Assembly: GCF_026460945.1 (NCBI RefSeq)
Contig: NZ_JAOVZV010000022.1
Location: 79,367-143,366, forward strand
Length of the DNA: 64,000 bases
DNA from: Chryseobacterium luquanense
Lineage (GTDB): Bacteria; Bacteroidota; Bacteroidia; Flavobacteriales; Weeksellaceae
Direction of reading: 5' to 3'
A program made the translations under genes and the position numbers. Numbering within the stretch: position 1 is the first letter of the stretch; the number at the start of each line of letters is the position of its first letter. The notes below the pieces were generated by a model. It made no database searches. It worked only from the letters and a program-made list of their open reading frames with translations, and had not been told where the DNA came from. Shown one piece after another: positions 44,856 to 53,573 of the stretch.

Positions 44856-45338
44856 TTACTTCTTCTCAAAACTCTTATAATGATCTTTCGTTAAATACAC
44901 TTCACCATTTTTGGTAAAAACAATTCGATCCGAATTTCTGTTTCCGCAATGGTAATTGACATCGGCTTCAAAATACTTTTCATCTTTTGGAAGCTTTCCT
45001 TCACGGTTTCCAAAGTAATCTCCACCGATAGCTTTCCCTGGAAGCACTTCACAAAGATTTCCCTGAGAAGGATTCCAACCCTGTTTTTTAGCTTCATTCT
45101 TTGTTATATAATAATCGGGAAGCTGATTATTTTGTTTAATATAACTAATCACAGTGTTTTCATTCGTGAGAGCATCTATTGATTGCTGAACAGATTGATT
45201 AATGGATGCTTCTGAAACCTTTTCAGTCTTGGGTTGCGGTTTTTTCTCAGCAATGAAATTATTATAAATATACATCACCGACATTCCGAAAAGAAGTCCG
45301 AGACAGGCAAAGAAAAGCGAACGGATTTTAGGATTCAT
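44856..45338 (-). CDS. Barnase-family RNase with N-terminal membrane anchor
   Basis: Residues 7-27 are hydrophobic (SLFFACLGLLFGMSVMYIYN), then a linker and a barnase domain from about residue 70. It includes LPDYYITKNEAKKQGWNPSQGNL, FEADVNYHCGNRNSDRIVFT and YLTKDHYKSF. The catalytic Glu (FEADVNY), Arg (NSDRI) and His (KDHYKSF) are all in place, so it should be active. The anchor or uncleaved signal suggests it works outside the cytoplasm. Barstar downstream protects the producer. Confidence 0.9.
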   Translation of the reverse strand: MNPKIRSLFFACLGLLFGMSVMYIYNNFIAEKKPQPKTEKVSEASINQSVQQSIDALTNENTVISYIKQNNQLPDYYITKNEAKKQGWNPSQGNLCEVLPGKAIGGDYFGNREGKLPKDEKYFEADVNYHCGNRNSDRIVFTKNGEVYLTKDHYKSFEKK

Positions 45339-45453
45339 GTTTTTTTATATCAATGGTTAATTTAACTTTGTTAGTGAATTGTCAATTTTAAATATACAAA
45401 TAGAATTGCAAAAATTCACAACTGACAATTCACTTGCAAAGCAAAATTCACTT

Positions 45454-46245
45454 TTATGCTCTCCATTCTTCCGAAATGTCGCACACAGGAATCGGATTGA
45501 TTTTATGCTGTGCAGCTTTATTCATCCTGCTGAAAATCTTGAACACCTCCAAATCTCTTCCGCTGTAATCTGCTTCAGTTTTTGTTCCCCATTCTTTTTG
45601 GATTTTTTCCAGTTCAGGATAAGTAGCTCCAATCTGCATTTCATCAGTTCTTTCTGCATCCCAAAGTCCGTCTGTAGGAATAGCTTCCTGAATGTTTTTT
45701 ACTAAATTTAAAGCCTTGGCCAATGCATAGACTTCAGTTTTATAAAGATCAGCAATAGGAGAGATATCAACACCGCCGTCGCCATATTTTGTATAAAAAC
45801 CAATTCCGAAATCTTCTACTTTATTTCCGGTTCCGCAAACCAAAAGACCATTGATTTGTCCGTAATAGTATAAAGTAAGCATTCTCAGACGCGATCTCGT
45901 ATTGGCAAAAGCCAGTTTTTCGTTTGGAAATTCATCATCATGAACGTCAAAAGTTTTGTATAGTTCTTCAAAAGCAGGAGTAAGATTTACAGACATTGCT
46001 TCAACATTTGGGAATTTAGATTTTAAATCATCCATGTGTTCCCAAGCTCGGTTTACCTGATCTTCTTTCTGGCGAATCGGCATTTCGATCAACAAAGTTT
46101 TTAAACCTGTCATTGCTGCCAAAGTAGAAACCACCCCGGAATCTACACCGCCCGAAACTCCGATAACATAACCTTTTACTCCTGATTTTTCGGCATAATC
46201 TTTCAACCATTCTACGATATAATCAATTACTTTTTGTGTCTGCAT
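45454..46245 (-). CDS. nadE: NAD synthetase (NH3-dependent)
   Basis: Converts nicotinate adenine dinucleotide to NAD with ATP. The PP-loop GVSGGVDSGVV near residue 29 and the C-terminal GRDLEVFKIFSRMN are visible, along with NTRSRLRMLTLYY and VCGTGNKVEDFGIGFYTKYGDGG. At 263 residues it lacks the glutaminase domain, so it uses ammonia. A GNAT gene ends 13 bp from its start on the same strand. Confidence 0.95.
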   Translation of the reverse strand: MQTQKVIDYIVEWLKDYAEKSGVKGYVIGVSGGVDSGVVSTLAAMTGLKTLLIEMPIRQKEDQVNRAWEHMDDLKSKFPNVEAMSVNLTPAFEELYKTFDVHDDEFPNEKLAFANTRSRLRMLTLYYYGQINGLLVCGTGNKVEDFGIGFYTKYGDGGVDISPIADLYKTEVYALAKALNLVKNIQEAIPTDGLWDAERTDEMQIGATYPELEKIQKEWGTKTEADYSGRDLEVFKIFSRMNKAAQHKINPIPVCDISEEWRA

Positions 46246-46257
46246 TATATATTTTTA

Positions 46258-46803
46258 TTATTTAAAATTTTCTTTTTTAAGTTCGTACCAGAAACAAATT
46301 CCGTCTGGTTCGGTAAACTCACCTGTTTTTTCAAATCCGAGTTTTGTTAAGATATGGTTTGAAGCCAGATTTCCAGAATGTGCATATGCATAAACTATTT
46401 CGGCTTTCAGATCATTGAAACCATAATTCAAGGAAGCTTTTCCCGATTCTGTAGCATAACCCTTTCCCCATGTTTCAGGTAAAAAACGGTAACCCAGTTC
46501 ATAGAAATTGTGATATCCGTTTACTTCAGATGTATTTAATTTTATTCCGCTCCAGCCAATGAGAAGCCCACTTTCTTTTTCGATAACGGCAAGTCTTCCC
46601 AAACCGTTATCTTTATATTGCTGCATAATCATTTTTACCACTTTTTTTGATTCTTCAACTTTTGAAAGTACAGGCATACCAATATATTTCATGACTTCAG
46701 GGTCAGAATCGAGAAGGAAAAGGCGTTCATAATCTGCTTCTTCAAATTTTCTTAAAATCAGTCTTTTTGTTTCAAGATAAATATTCATCTTTTGGTTAGT
46801 CAT
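46258..46803 (-). CDS. GNAT-family N-acetyltransferase (RimJ/RimL type)
   Basis: Opens with the RimJ/L pattern YLETKRLILRKFEEADYERLFLLDSDPEVMKYIG and has the acetyl-CoA loop ETWGKGYATESGKASL (a degenerate Q/RxxGxG/A). The helix FNDLKAEIVYAYAHSGNLASNHILTKLGFEKTG is typical. Substrate unknown. The Met at residue 6 (46788) is an alternative start. Probably cotranscribed with nadE. Confidence 0.85.
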   Translation of the reverse strand: MTNQKMNIYLETKRLILRKFEEADYERLFLLDSDPEVMKYIGMPVLSKVEESKKVVKMIMQQYKDNGLGRLAVIEKESGLLIGWSGIKLNTSEVNGYHNFYELGYRFLPETWGKGYATESGKASLNYGFNDLKAEIVYAYAHSGNLASNHILTKLGFEKTGEFTEPDGICFWYELKKENFK

Positions 46804-46877
46804 ATTTTTAAGATTGTGATATAATTTTTATAGCCACAAAAAAAACCTTTTTCAGCATAAGTTTATATTAATATCCT

Positions 46878-46885
46878 TATTTTTG
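46878..46885 (+). promoter_or_regulatory. Predicted -7 box of gldB
   Basis: TATTTTTG fits TAnnTTTG, 26 bp before the gldB start. Confidence 0.45.
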
Positions 46886-46910
46886 TAAACTTAAATTTCA
46901 TGTAAAAATA

Positions 46911-47897
46911 ATGAAGATTTTTAGAATTGCAGCACTTTCATGCCTTTTAGTTTTAAGTTTAAACTCTTGTAAAAAAGGGGAGGAGACCAACTGGAAAATT
47001 GAGATAAAAAATCCTGCCGAAAAAGTAGAGATTACCGATATTTCAAAAGAATTTTACGATGCGAATGTTCCTTTGGAGCAGTTTAAAGCTAAATTTCCGT
47101 GGTTTCAGGGAACCGTTTCTGATGCAGATTTTGCCAAAAACAGAGTGAATCCTGATGAAGTAAAGATTTACAAGGAAGCAATCTCAAAAATCGATCAGGC
47201 AAAACTTCAAAAAGAGCTTCAGGATTTATTCTCGCACATCAAATATTATTTTCCGGCATTTAAAACTCCGAAAGTTTATTTGTTTTCGTCGACATTACAG
47301 ATGATTCAGGATCCGATTTTTTATGATGATAAAACCAATTTTCTTTTTATTGATGTAAGCGGTTTTATGGGTACTAATAATGCAAATTATAAAGGTTTAG
47401 AGACTTATTTTCAGAAATCAATGAATCCAAACAATATTGTTCCTAAAGTTTCAAGAATTTTTGCAGAACAGATTGCTCCTTTTTCAACAGATCACCAAAA
47501 ATTTATCGATCTTTTAGTATACAATGGAAAAATAATGTTGCTTCAGGATGCTTTTCTTCCCGAAACTCCGGATTATCTGAAAATGGATTATGATAAAAAA
47601 CAATATGATTGGGCAGTGGCAAACGAAGCCAATATTTACAATTATTTTGTTGAAAATAACTTGATTTTTGGTGATGATCATCGTTTGGTAGACCGTTTCA
47701 TCAATCCTGGACCTTTTTCAAAATTTTATACTGAAATTGACAACGAATCTTCACCAATGGTTGGTGTTTTTACCGGATGGCAGATTTGCAAAGAATATTT
47801 AAATAAAAATCCTGATACAAAATTAACCGATTTCCTTAAAATGGATGCCACGGAAATCTTTAATAAAACGGGATACAAACCGAAATTAGAAGAATAA
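46911..47897 (+). CDS. gldB: Gliding motility lipoprotein GldB
   Basis: Lipobox LLVLSLNSCKKG at the N-terminus. The body matches GldB in length (328) and in segments such as VPLEQFKAKFPWFQGTVSDADFAKNR, YFPAFKTPKVYLFSS and the end FTGWQICKEYLNKNP. GldB is needed for gliding and type IX secretion in Flavobacterium and is widely kept in Bacteroidota. gldC follows 107 bp downstream, the usual gldB-gldC order. Confidence 0.93.
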   Translation: MKIFRIAALSCLLVLSLNSCKKGEETNWKIEIKNPAEKVEITDISKEFYDANVPLEQFKAKFPWFQGTVSDADFAKNRVNPDEVKIYKEAISKIDQAKLQKELQDLFSHIKYYFPAFKTPKVYLFSSTLQMIQDPIFYDDKTNFLFIDVSGFMGTNNANYKGLETYFQKSMNPNNIVPKVSRIFAEQIAPFSTDHQKFIDLLVYNGKIMLLQDAFLPETPDYLKMDYDKKQYDWAVANEANIYNYFVENNLIFGDDHRLVDRFINPGPFSKFYTEIDNESSPMVGVFTGWQICKEYLNKNPDTKLTDFLKMDATEIFNKTGYKPKLEE

Positions 47898-48004
47898 ATT
47901 TGTTGATTTTTTTTGTTGAAAGTTGATGGAGTAAAGTAATATTAAAAGCAGTCAACTCACAGCCCAAACCCAACAAATAATTAAAATATTAGAAAAATAG
48001 AAAA

Positions 48005-48331
48005 ATGAGAAAGACTCAGATAACGATAGATGTAGAGCTGGATGAAAATCACATTCCTGAAAAAATGACATGGAATGCTGAAGATGGCGGAGTAGAAAAA
48101 GAAGAAACAAAAGCAGTGATGATTTCTGTTTGGGATGAGAAAGCTTCAGAAGCTTTAAGAATTGACCTTTGGACAAAAGAAATGCCTGTTGATCAAATGA
48201 AAATGTTTATGCACCAGATTTTGCTTTCAATGGGAAATACCTATCAAAGAGCAACAGGAGAAGATGATGTTGCAACATGGATTGAGCAAATCGCAGAAGA
48301 ATTTGCAATTAAATCAGCTATAAAAATGTAA
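48005..48331 (+). CDS. gldC: Gliding motility protein GldC
   Basis: A 108-residue soluble protein with the GldC pattern: TQITIDVELDENHIPEKMTW, MISVWDEKASEALRIDLWTKEMPVDQMKMF and the end ATWIEQIAEEFAIKSAIKM. It enhances gliding in Flavobacterium; its biochemical role is not settled. Follows gldB on the same strand. Confidence 0.93.
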   Translation: MRKTQITIDVELDENHIPEKMTWNAEDGGVEKEETKAVMISVWDEKASEALRIDLWTKEMPVDQMKMFMHQILLSMGNTYQRATGEDDVATWIEQIAEEFAIKSAIKM

Positions 48332-48354
48332 AATCAATTTGAAAATGTGATAAT

Positions 48355-48419
48355 GAGAAAATTTGAAAATTATACACAACGTTGACATTTTTCAAATTCT
48401 CAAATTCTCAAATTATTAA
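48355..48419. repeat. Imperfect palindromic spacer element
   Basis: GAGAAAATTTGAAAAT is mirrored by TTTTTCAAATTCTC, with a tandem CAAATTCT repeat next to it. Lies between gldC and the PLP-enzyme gene. Confidence 0.4.
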
Positions 48420-48430
48420 ATTATAAAACA

Positions 48431-49570
48431 ATGAATTTCAATACAAAAGTTATACACGGAGGACAACATCACGAATCTGCGACAGGTTCTGTGAATGTTC
48501 CTGTTTTTTTAACATCCACTTTCGCACAAAAAAGTCCGGGAGTACATTCAGGATACGAATATTCAAGAGCGGCCAACCCTACAAGACAGGCTCTAGAAGA
48601 CTCTTTGGCAAGTATAGAAAACGGATCAAGGGGGTTAGCTTTCGGTTCTGGTCTGGCTGCAATTGACTGTGTCTTAAAATTATTAAATCCAGGCGATGAA
48701 GTGGTTGCGGTGGATGATTTATACGGTGGAACTTACAGAATGTTTACCAGACTTTTTGAAAAGTATCAGTTGAAATTTACCTTCGTGAATTTTGATGATG
48801 TTTCAAAAATCGCAGATGTGATTACTGATAAAACCAAATTGATCTGGGTGGAAACTCCTACTAATCCATTGATGAAACTGGTTGACATCAAAGCAGTGGT
48901 GGAAATCGCAAAAGGAAAAGATATTCTGGTTGCCGTTGACAATACATTTGCAACTCCATATCTTCAGAGACCAATCGATTTGGGAGCTGATATCGTAATG
49001 CACTCAGCAACAAAATATTTGGGTGGTCACTCTGATGTTATCGCAGGAGCTTTGATTGCAAAAGATGCTGAATTGGGAGAAAAACTTCACTTTATTCAGT
49101 TTGCAAGCGGTGGAATTTTGGGACCTCACGATTCTTACTTGGTTTTAAGAGGAATTAAAACATTGGCATTAAGAGTTCAGAGACATTCTGAAAACGGAAT
49201 GGCGGTAGCTAAATATTTAGAATCTCATCCTGCAGTTGCGCAAGTTATTTATCCAGGATTGGAATCTCATCCTCAATATGAATTGGCAAAAGCTCAGATG
49301 AAAGATTTTGGAGGAATGGTTTCTTTCACTTTCAAATCCGGAAAAAAGGAAGATGCGATTAAGTTTTTAGAGAAAGTGAGAGTATTTACTTTGGCTGAAT
49401 CTCTAGGTGGAGTAGAATCTTTGGCCAATCATCCGGCTTTGATGACTCATGCTTCCATCCCTGCAGAAAAACGTGCAGAATTGGGTATTACTGATGATTT
49501 AGTTCGTTTGAGCGTTGGAATCGAAGATGCAGAAGATTTGATTGCAGATTTAGAAAAAGCATTTTCTTAA
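48431..49570 (+). CDS. Cystathionine gamma-synthase/lyase-type PLP enzyme
   Basis: A Cys/Met metabolism PLP-dependent enzyme of 379 residues. Visible are YEYSRAANPTRQALEDSLASIENG, the cofactor-binding GSGLAAI, WVETPTNPLMKLVD, VAVDNTFATPYLQRP and the PLP-lysine motif MHSATKYLGGHSDV. The C-terminus (SLGGVESLANHPALMTHASIP, then RLSVGIEDAEDLIADL) fits either cystathionine gamma-synthase (MetB) or gamma-lyase; sequence alone does not separate them. Confidence 0.92.
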   Translation: MNFNTKVIHGGQHHESATGSVNVPVFLTSTFAQKSPGVHSGYEYSRAANPTRQALEDSLASIENGSRGLAFGSGLAAIDCVLKLLNPGDEVVAVDDLYGGTYRMFTRLFEKYQLKFTFVNFDDVSKIADVITDKTKLIWVETPTNPLMKLVDIKAVVEIAKGKDILVAVDNTFATPYLQRPIDLGADIVMHSATKYLGGHSDVIAGALIAKDAELGEKLHFIQFASGGILGPHDSYLVLRGIKTLALRVQRHSENGMAVAKYLESHPAVAQVIYPGLESHPQYELAKAQMKDFGGMVSFTFKSGKKEDAIKFLEKVRVFTLAESLGGVESLANHPALMTHASIPAEKRAELGITDDLVRLSVGIEDAEDLIADLEKAFS

Positions 49571-49636
49571 AATAACAAATCATCAACATCCGTCTCACAG
49601 CGGATGTTTGTGTATTTATTTTCATATTGTCTTTTC

Positions 49637-49715
49637 ACCACAAGGAACACTAAGAATTTCACAAAGAGCACAATGCCCTGTGAACCTTGTGAAAAACCTT
49701 TGTGCACTTTGTGGT
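49637..49715. repeat. Palindromic spacer element with ACCACAA ends
   Basis: ACCACAA (49637-49643) and TTGTGGT (49709-49715) bound an internally repetitive segment of CACAA, TTCACAA and CCTTTGTGC words. The CACAAAG-type word also fits repeats I associate with Chryseobacterium genomes (recollection). Confidence 0.4.
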
Positions 49716-49786
49716 AAAATATCACATAGACAAATGATTTTAGATATGTAAAGTAGGCAATCACTTATTTTTAATTAAATTTTAAA

Positions 49787-50233
49787 ATGAAAAATACAAG
49801 AAAGGCTACCCTTCAGGACTTACCTCAATTGGCTGAACTGTTTGATCAATACAGGATTTTTTATCACAAAGAATCGGATATTTCTGCATCTGAAGATTTT
49901 TTAAAGGAAAGAATAAAGAACAAAGATTCTGAAATTTTTGTTGCTGAAAGTAAAGATCATTTAGTTGGTTTTGTACAACTGTATCCGTTGTTTTCTTCAA
50001 CAAGAATGAAAAGATATTGGCTGTTGAATGATTTGTTCGTCAACGAAAACTATCGTGGAAAAGGTTTTTCAAAAGAATTAATCGAAGAAGCCAAAGAACT
50101 GGCAAAATCTACCAATTCAGCAGGAATTCTCCTCGAAACCGGAAAATCAAACGACATCGGAAATAAACTCTACCCATCTTGTGGATTTGAAATCTATGAT
50201 GAAGTGAATTTCTATGAATGGAAAATTTCATAA
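49787..50233 (+). CDS. GNAT-family N-acetyltransferase (148 aa)
   Basis: Short GNAT: TRKATLQDLPQLAELFDQYR at the start, LLNDLFVNENYRGKGFSKELI (acetyl-CoA-binding RGKG) in the middle, then LLETGKSNDIGNKLYPSCGF. Substrate unknown. Single gene between two palindromic spacers. Confidence 0.88.
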   Translation: MKNTRKATLQDLPQLAELFDQYRIFYHKESDISASEDFLKERIKNKDSEIFVAESKDHLVGFVQLYPLFSSTRMKRYWLLNDLFVNENYRGKGFSKELIEEAKELAKSTNSAGILLETGKSNDIGNKLYPSCGFEIYDEVNFYEWKIS

Positions 50234-50247
50234 TCTAACAATCTACC

Positions 50248-50299
50248 AATGTATCAGTTTACCAATTTTTTGATTATTACATTGCTAAACTGATACATT
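50248..50299. repeat. Perfect 13-bp inverted repeat spacer
   Basis: AATGTATCAGTTT (50248-50260) and AAACTGATACATT (50287-50299) are exact complements, with CAAT/ATTG extending the stem inward. It occupies most of the spacer between the GNAT and DinB genes and may act as a terminator or be a dispersed repeat. Confidence 0.5.
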
Positions 50300-50339
50300 G
50301 TACACTAGAATATTACCAATTGCTTATTACTCATATTAT

Positions 50340-50843
50340 ATGACAGATTTCGAAAAATACATCCAGAGATATTTAGATTTAATTCCATCAGAAAACTGGT
50401 TGGAAGAATTAAAAAAGGTTGGTGAAAAAACTGTTTCCCTATATTCTTATTTAACAGAAGAACAATCAAAGTACGCTTATGCAGAAGGAAAATGGACTTT
50501 AAAGGAAGTACTTCTTCATTTATCTGATACGGAAAGAGTTTTTCAATACAGAATTTTGGCTATTGCAAGAGGTGAAAAAAAGAATTTGCCTGGTTTTGAT
50601 GAAGAATTGTATGCTCAAAACTCTTTTGCAAACGAAAGGAGCTTAGATTCTTTGATTGAAGAGTATCAACTAATAAGAAACTCTTCTCTGATTTTACTGG
50701 AAACATTGAATCCTTTAGTCTTAAATAATATAGGAACCGCTAATGGAAACCAAATTTCAGCAGAAACAATTGGGAAATTGATTGTTGGACATAATATTCA
50801 TCATTTGAATGTGATTGAAGAAAGATACTTGCCAAATTTGTGA
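50340..50843 (+). CDS. DinB-superfamily protein
   Basis: A four-helix DinB/YfiT-like protein of 167 residues from the ATG at 50340. Metal-binding His residues appear in KEVLLHLSDTERVFQYR and GHNIHHLNVIEERYL. These enzymes are metal-dependent thiol- or hydrolase-type proteins of varied function. An upstream ATG at 50298 lies in the repeat-rich spacer and is unlikely. Its stop overlaps the GTG start of the next gene by 4 bp. Confidence 0.85.
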   Translation: MTDFEKYIQRYLDLIPSENWLEELKKVGEKTVSLYSYLTEEQSKYAYAEGKWTLKEVLLHLSDTERVFQYRILAIARGEKKNLPGFDEELYAQNSFANERSLDSLIEEYQLIRNSSLILLETLNPLVLNNIGTANGNQISAETIGKLIVGHNIHHLNVIEERYLPNL

Positions 50844-51280
50844 TACCATCAAAAACAAATATTGTAATTCTAATTAGTGTGTTAATCTTTTTGATATCAC
50901 TCACTCAAGATTGTATGATTTATCAATATTTCGGGGAAATTAATTATCCTTCTTATTCTGCTCTATTATTTGGCGGGGCTCATTTTATAGCTGGAGGATT
51001 TTTGGAAGGCTGTATTTGGTTTGCCAATCCATTATTGATTTTTGGGTTGTTTTTATTATTTAAAAAGAATGATAAATCAATTTTCCCATTAATTATTTCT
51101 TCTTTTCTTGCATTTACATTCCTATTTTTTGAAAATTTAACTATGACAAAAAGTGGACGAATAGCTCCAATCACTGAGTTGAAATCAGGCTATTTTTTAT
51201 GGTTGTTTTCAATTTTATTTGCAACTTTCTACTCAATATTTATAAAAATTAAAAAATGGAAAACATCATCAACATATTAA
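50840..51280 (+). CDS. Integral membrane protein of unknown function (146 aa)
   Basis: Starts with GTG overlapping the DinB stop. Four hydrophobic helices (about 7-25, 40-58, 70-90, 120-140). No family recognised. Its last 25 bp overlap the start of the threonylcarbamoyl-AMP synthase gene, so the three genes from 50340 are translationally linked. Confidence 0.6.
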   Translation: MIPSKTNIVILISVLIFLISLTQDCMIYQYFGEINYPSYSALLFGGAHFIAGGFLEGCIWFANPLLIFGLFLLFKKNDKSIFPLIISSFLAFTFLFFENLTMTKSGRIAPITELKSGYFLWLFSILFATFYSIFIKIKKWKTSSTY

Positions 51281-51804
51281 AATCCGGCGGCACAATACTT
51301 TATCCTACAGACACCATCTGGGGAATTGGTTGTGACGCAACGAACATAGAAGCTATCAACAAAATTTTCGACATCAAAAAACGTGAAAAAAATAAATCCA
51401 TGATTATTTTGGTAGAAACAGAGAAGAGATTGCAGGATCTAGTTGACGTTCCTGAAATGGCGTGGGAAATTATGGATTTAAGTGAAAAACCAGTGACAAT
51501 CGTTTACCAAAGCCCCAAAGGTTTACCGAAAGAATTGTTGGCAGAAGACGGAAGTATTGGGATTCGTCTCGTAAAAGATCTTTACTGCAAAAAGTTGATT
51601 ACAAAACTGAACAAGCCTTTAGTTTCAACTTCAGCCAATTTTAGTGGAGATAAAAGTCCTTTGAAATTCTCCGATATTTCGAAAGAAATTATTGATTTGG
51701 TAGATTTTGCGGTGGAAGAAAACAGAGAAAAAGTTTCGGAGTATTCAGGATCTTCCGTAATCAAAATCTGGAGCGACAATAGAATAAAAATTCTTAGAGA
51801 ATAA
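51256..51804 (+). CDS. L-threonylcarbamoyladenylate synthase (Sua5/YrdC/YciO family)
   Basis: Makes threonylcarbamoyl-AMP for the t6A37 tRNA modification. Family marks: GGTILYPTDTIWGIGCDA, IFDIKKREKNKSMIILV, VTIVYQSPKGLP and LVSTSANFSGD. At 182 residues it is the short TsaC-type without a Sua5 C-terminal domain. Overlaps the membrane-protein gene upstream. Confidence 0.93.
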   Translation: MENIINILKSGGTILYPTDTIWGIGCDATNIEAINKIFDIKKREKNKSMIILVETEKRLQDLVDVPEMAWEIMDLSEKPVTIVYQSPKGLPKELLAEDGSIGIRLVKDLYCKKLITKLNKPLVSTSANFSGDKSPLKFSDISKEIIDLVDFAVEENREKVSEYSGSSVIKIWSDNRIKILRE

Positions 51805-51819
51805 AATTTTATATTTAAT

Positions 51820-51964
51820 TATCTTTGCAAAACTCCATAGCCATTAAGAATTAGAAATTGAGTTTTTAGACCTCAAAATTTGATTTTTAGTGGTTCTACA
51901 TTAGATCAAGATTCACAACTATGAAAGTGATTGTAAATCTAATATCTAACATCTAATATCTAAC
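51820..51964 (+). promoter_or_regulatory. Predicted cca promoter box and tandem repeat leader
   Basis: TATCTTTG (51820-51827) fits the -7 box 150 bp before cca. The leader between them contains a perfect tandem repeat of ATCTAATATCTAAC (51937-51950 and 51951-51964) just ahead of the start codon. Confidence 0.4.
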
Positions 51965-51976
51965 ATCTTTTAAAAA

Positions 51977-53398
51977 ATGTTCATCAACCTCAATCAAAAT
52001 CAAAACCTAAAACTTTTTAAGATCATTTCTGAAGTCGCTGCGGCCAATAACCAATCGGTGTACATCGTTGGAGGTTATGTGCGCGATCTTTTAATGAAAA
52101 GAAAAGCATCTACCGATATTGATTTTGTGACTGAACAAAGCGGAATTGAATTAGCTCAAAACGTAGGAAAAGAAATCGATCCTAAAATGAAAGTTTCCGT
52201 GTTTAAAACATACGGAACGGCAATGATTCGTTATAAAGATTTGGAGTTGGAATTTGTTGGTGCCAGAAAAGAAAGCTATACCGAAGACAGCAGAAAACCA
52301 GAGGTAGAAGGCGGAACCATTGAAGACGACCAGAAAAGAAGAGATTTTACTATTAATGCGATGGCAATCTCTCTTAATAAAGACAATTTTGGTGACCTGA
52401 TTGATCCTTTTGACGGAATTGGAGATTTACAAAAAGAAATTCTCAGAACACCTTTAGAACCTGCGCAAACCTATTCTGACGATCCGTTAAGAATGATGCG
52501 AGCAGTTCGTTTTGCCTCCACTTTAAATTTTACCATTGAAGAAAATTCTCTCAATGCTATCAGACAGGAAGCGGAAAGAATCAAAATTGTTTCTATGGAA
52601 AGAATCATGGTGGAGTTTAATAAAATTATGCTCTCAAAAAAACCTTCTGTTGGTTTAAAATTAATGGAAGAAACGGGTTTAATGAAATTAATTATTCCTG
52701 AACTGATTGATCTGAAGGGTGTAGAAGAAGTTGAGGGGCAAACGCATAAAGACAATTTTTACCACACTTTAGAAGTGGTCGATAATATTTCCGAAAACAC
52801 AGATAACCTTTGGCTTCGCTGGGCAGCACTGCTACACGACATCGGAAAAGCTCCGACAAAGAAATTCGTTGATGGAACAGGCTGGACTTTCCATGGGCAC
52901 GAATTTTTAGGTTCAAAAATGGTAAAGACCTTATTTCAGAAACTGAAATTACCGTTGAATGCCGATATGAAATACGTTCAGAAAATGGTGAAACTGTCTT
53001 CACGTCCTATTGCACTGGTCACCGATGATGCTTCAGATTCGGCGCTGAGAAGACTGTTGTTTGATGCCGGCGAAGATATGGAAGATCTGTTCACACTTTG
53101 CAAAGCGGATATCACGACTAAAAATTCCCGCAAACAGGAAAGGTTTAAGAAAAATTTCCAATATGTTGCAGTTAAAATAAAAGAGGTTGAAGAAAAAGAT
53201 CAGGTAAGAAATTTCCAGCCGCCAATTTCCGGAGAAGAAATAATGGCAATGTTTAACCTAAAACCCGGACGTGAGATTGGAATTTTAAAGGAAAAAGTGA
53301 AGGAAGCGATTCTGGAAGGTGAGATCGGAAATGACAGTGAAGAAGCAAGACAATTTGTGATTACTGAAGCTGAGAAATTAGGATTGACTTTAGCTTAA
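51977..53398 (+). CDS. cca: CCA tRNA nucleotidyltransferase with HD domain
   Basis: Adds or repairs the 3' CCA end of tRNAs. The nucleotidyltransferase motif VYIVGGYVRDLLMKRKASTDIDFV contains the GG and DxD residues. RRDFTINAMAI follows, then the DDPLRMMRAVRFAS ATP-recognition region. An HD domain (WAALLHDIGKAPTK) is in the C-terminal half. The 473-residue length is normal for Bacteroidota. A clear terminator follows. Confidence 0.95.
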   Translation: MFINLNQNQNLKLFKIISEVAAANNQSVYIVGGYVRDLLMKRKASTDIDFVTEQSGIELAQNVGKEIDPKMKVSVFKTYGTAMIRYKDLELEFVGARKESYTEDSRKPEVEGGTIEDDQKRRDFTINAMAISLNKDNFGDLIDPFDGIGDLQKEILRTPLEPAQTYSDDPLRMMRAVRFASTLNFTIEENSLNAIRQEAERIKIVSMERIMVEFNKIMLSKKPSVGLKLMEETGLMKLIIPELIDLKGVEEVEGQTHKDNFYHTLEVVDNISENTDNLWLRWAALLHDIGKAPTKKFVDGTGWTFHGHEFLGSKMVKTLFQKLKLPLNADMKYVQKMVKLSSRPIALVTDDASDSALRRLLFDAGEDMEDLFTLCKADITTKNSRKQERFKKNFQYVAVKIKEVEEKDQVRNFQPPISGEEIMAMFNLKPGREIGILKEKVKEAILEGEIGNDSEEARQFVITEAEKLGLTLA

Positions 53399-53421
53399 AA
53401 TCTTATTATTAAATAAATTAT

Positions 53422-53449
53422 AAAGCAATAGATTTTCATCTGTTGCTTT
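53422..53449 (+). terminator. Terminator after cca
   Basis: AAAGCAATAGAT and ATCTGTTGCTTT pair (one G-U) around TTTC, followed by a T run. Confidence 0.8.
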
Positions 53450-53573
53450 TTTTGTTTTGAAATTTAACCATCAATAAATCTTAAAATTTTGTTAAAAAAA
53501 ATCTAAGCCTAACGATTTTGTTATTACATTTGCTAAAGTTCCAGCTCAATTTTGTTTAATATTTAAAATTTTA

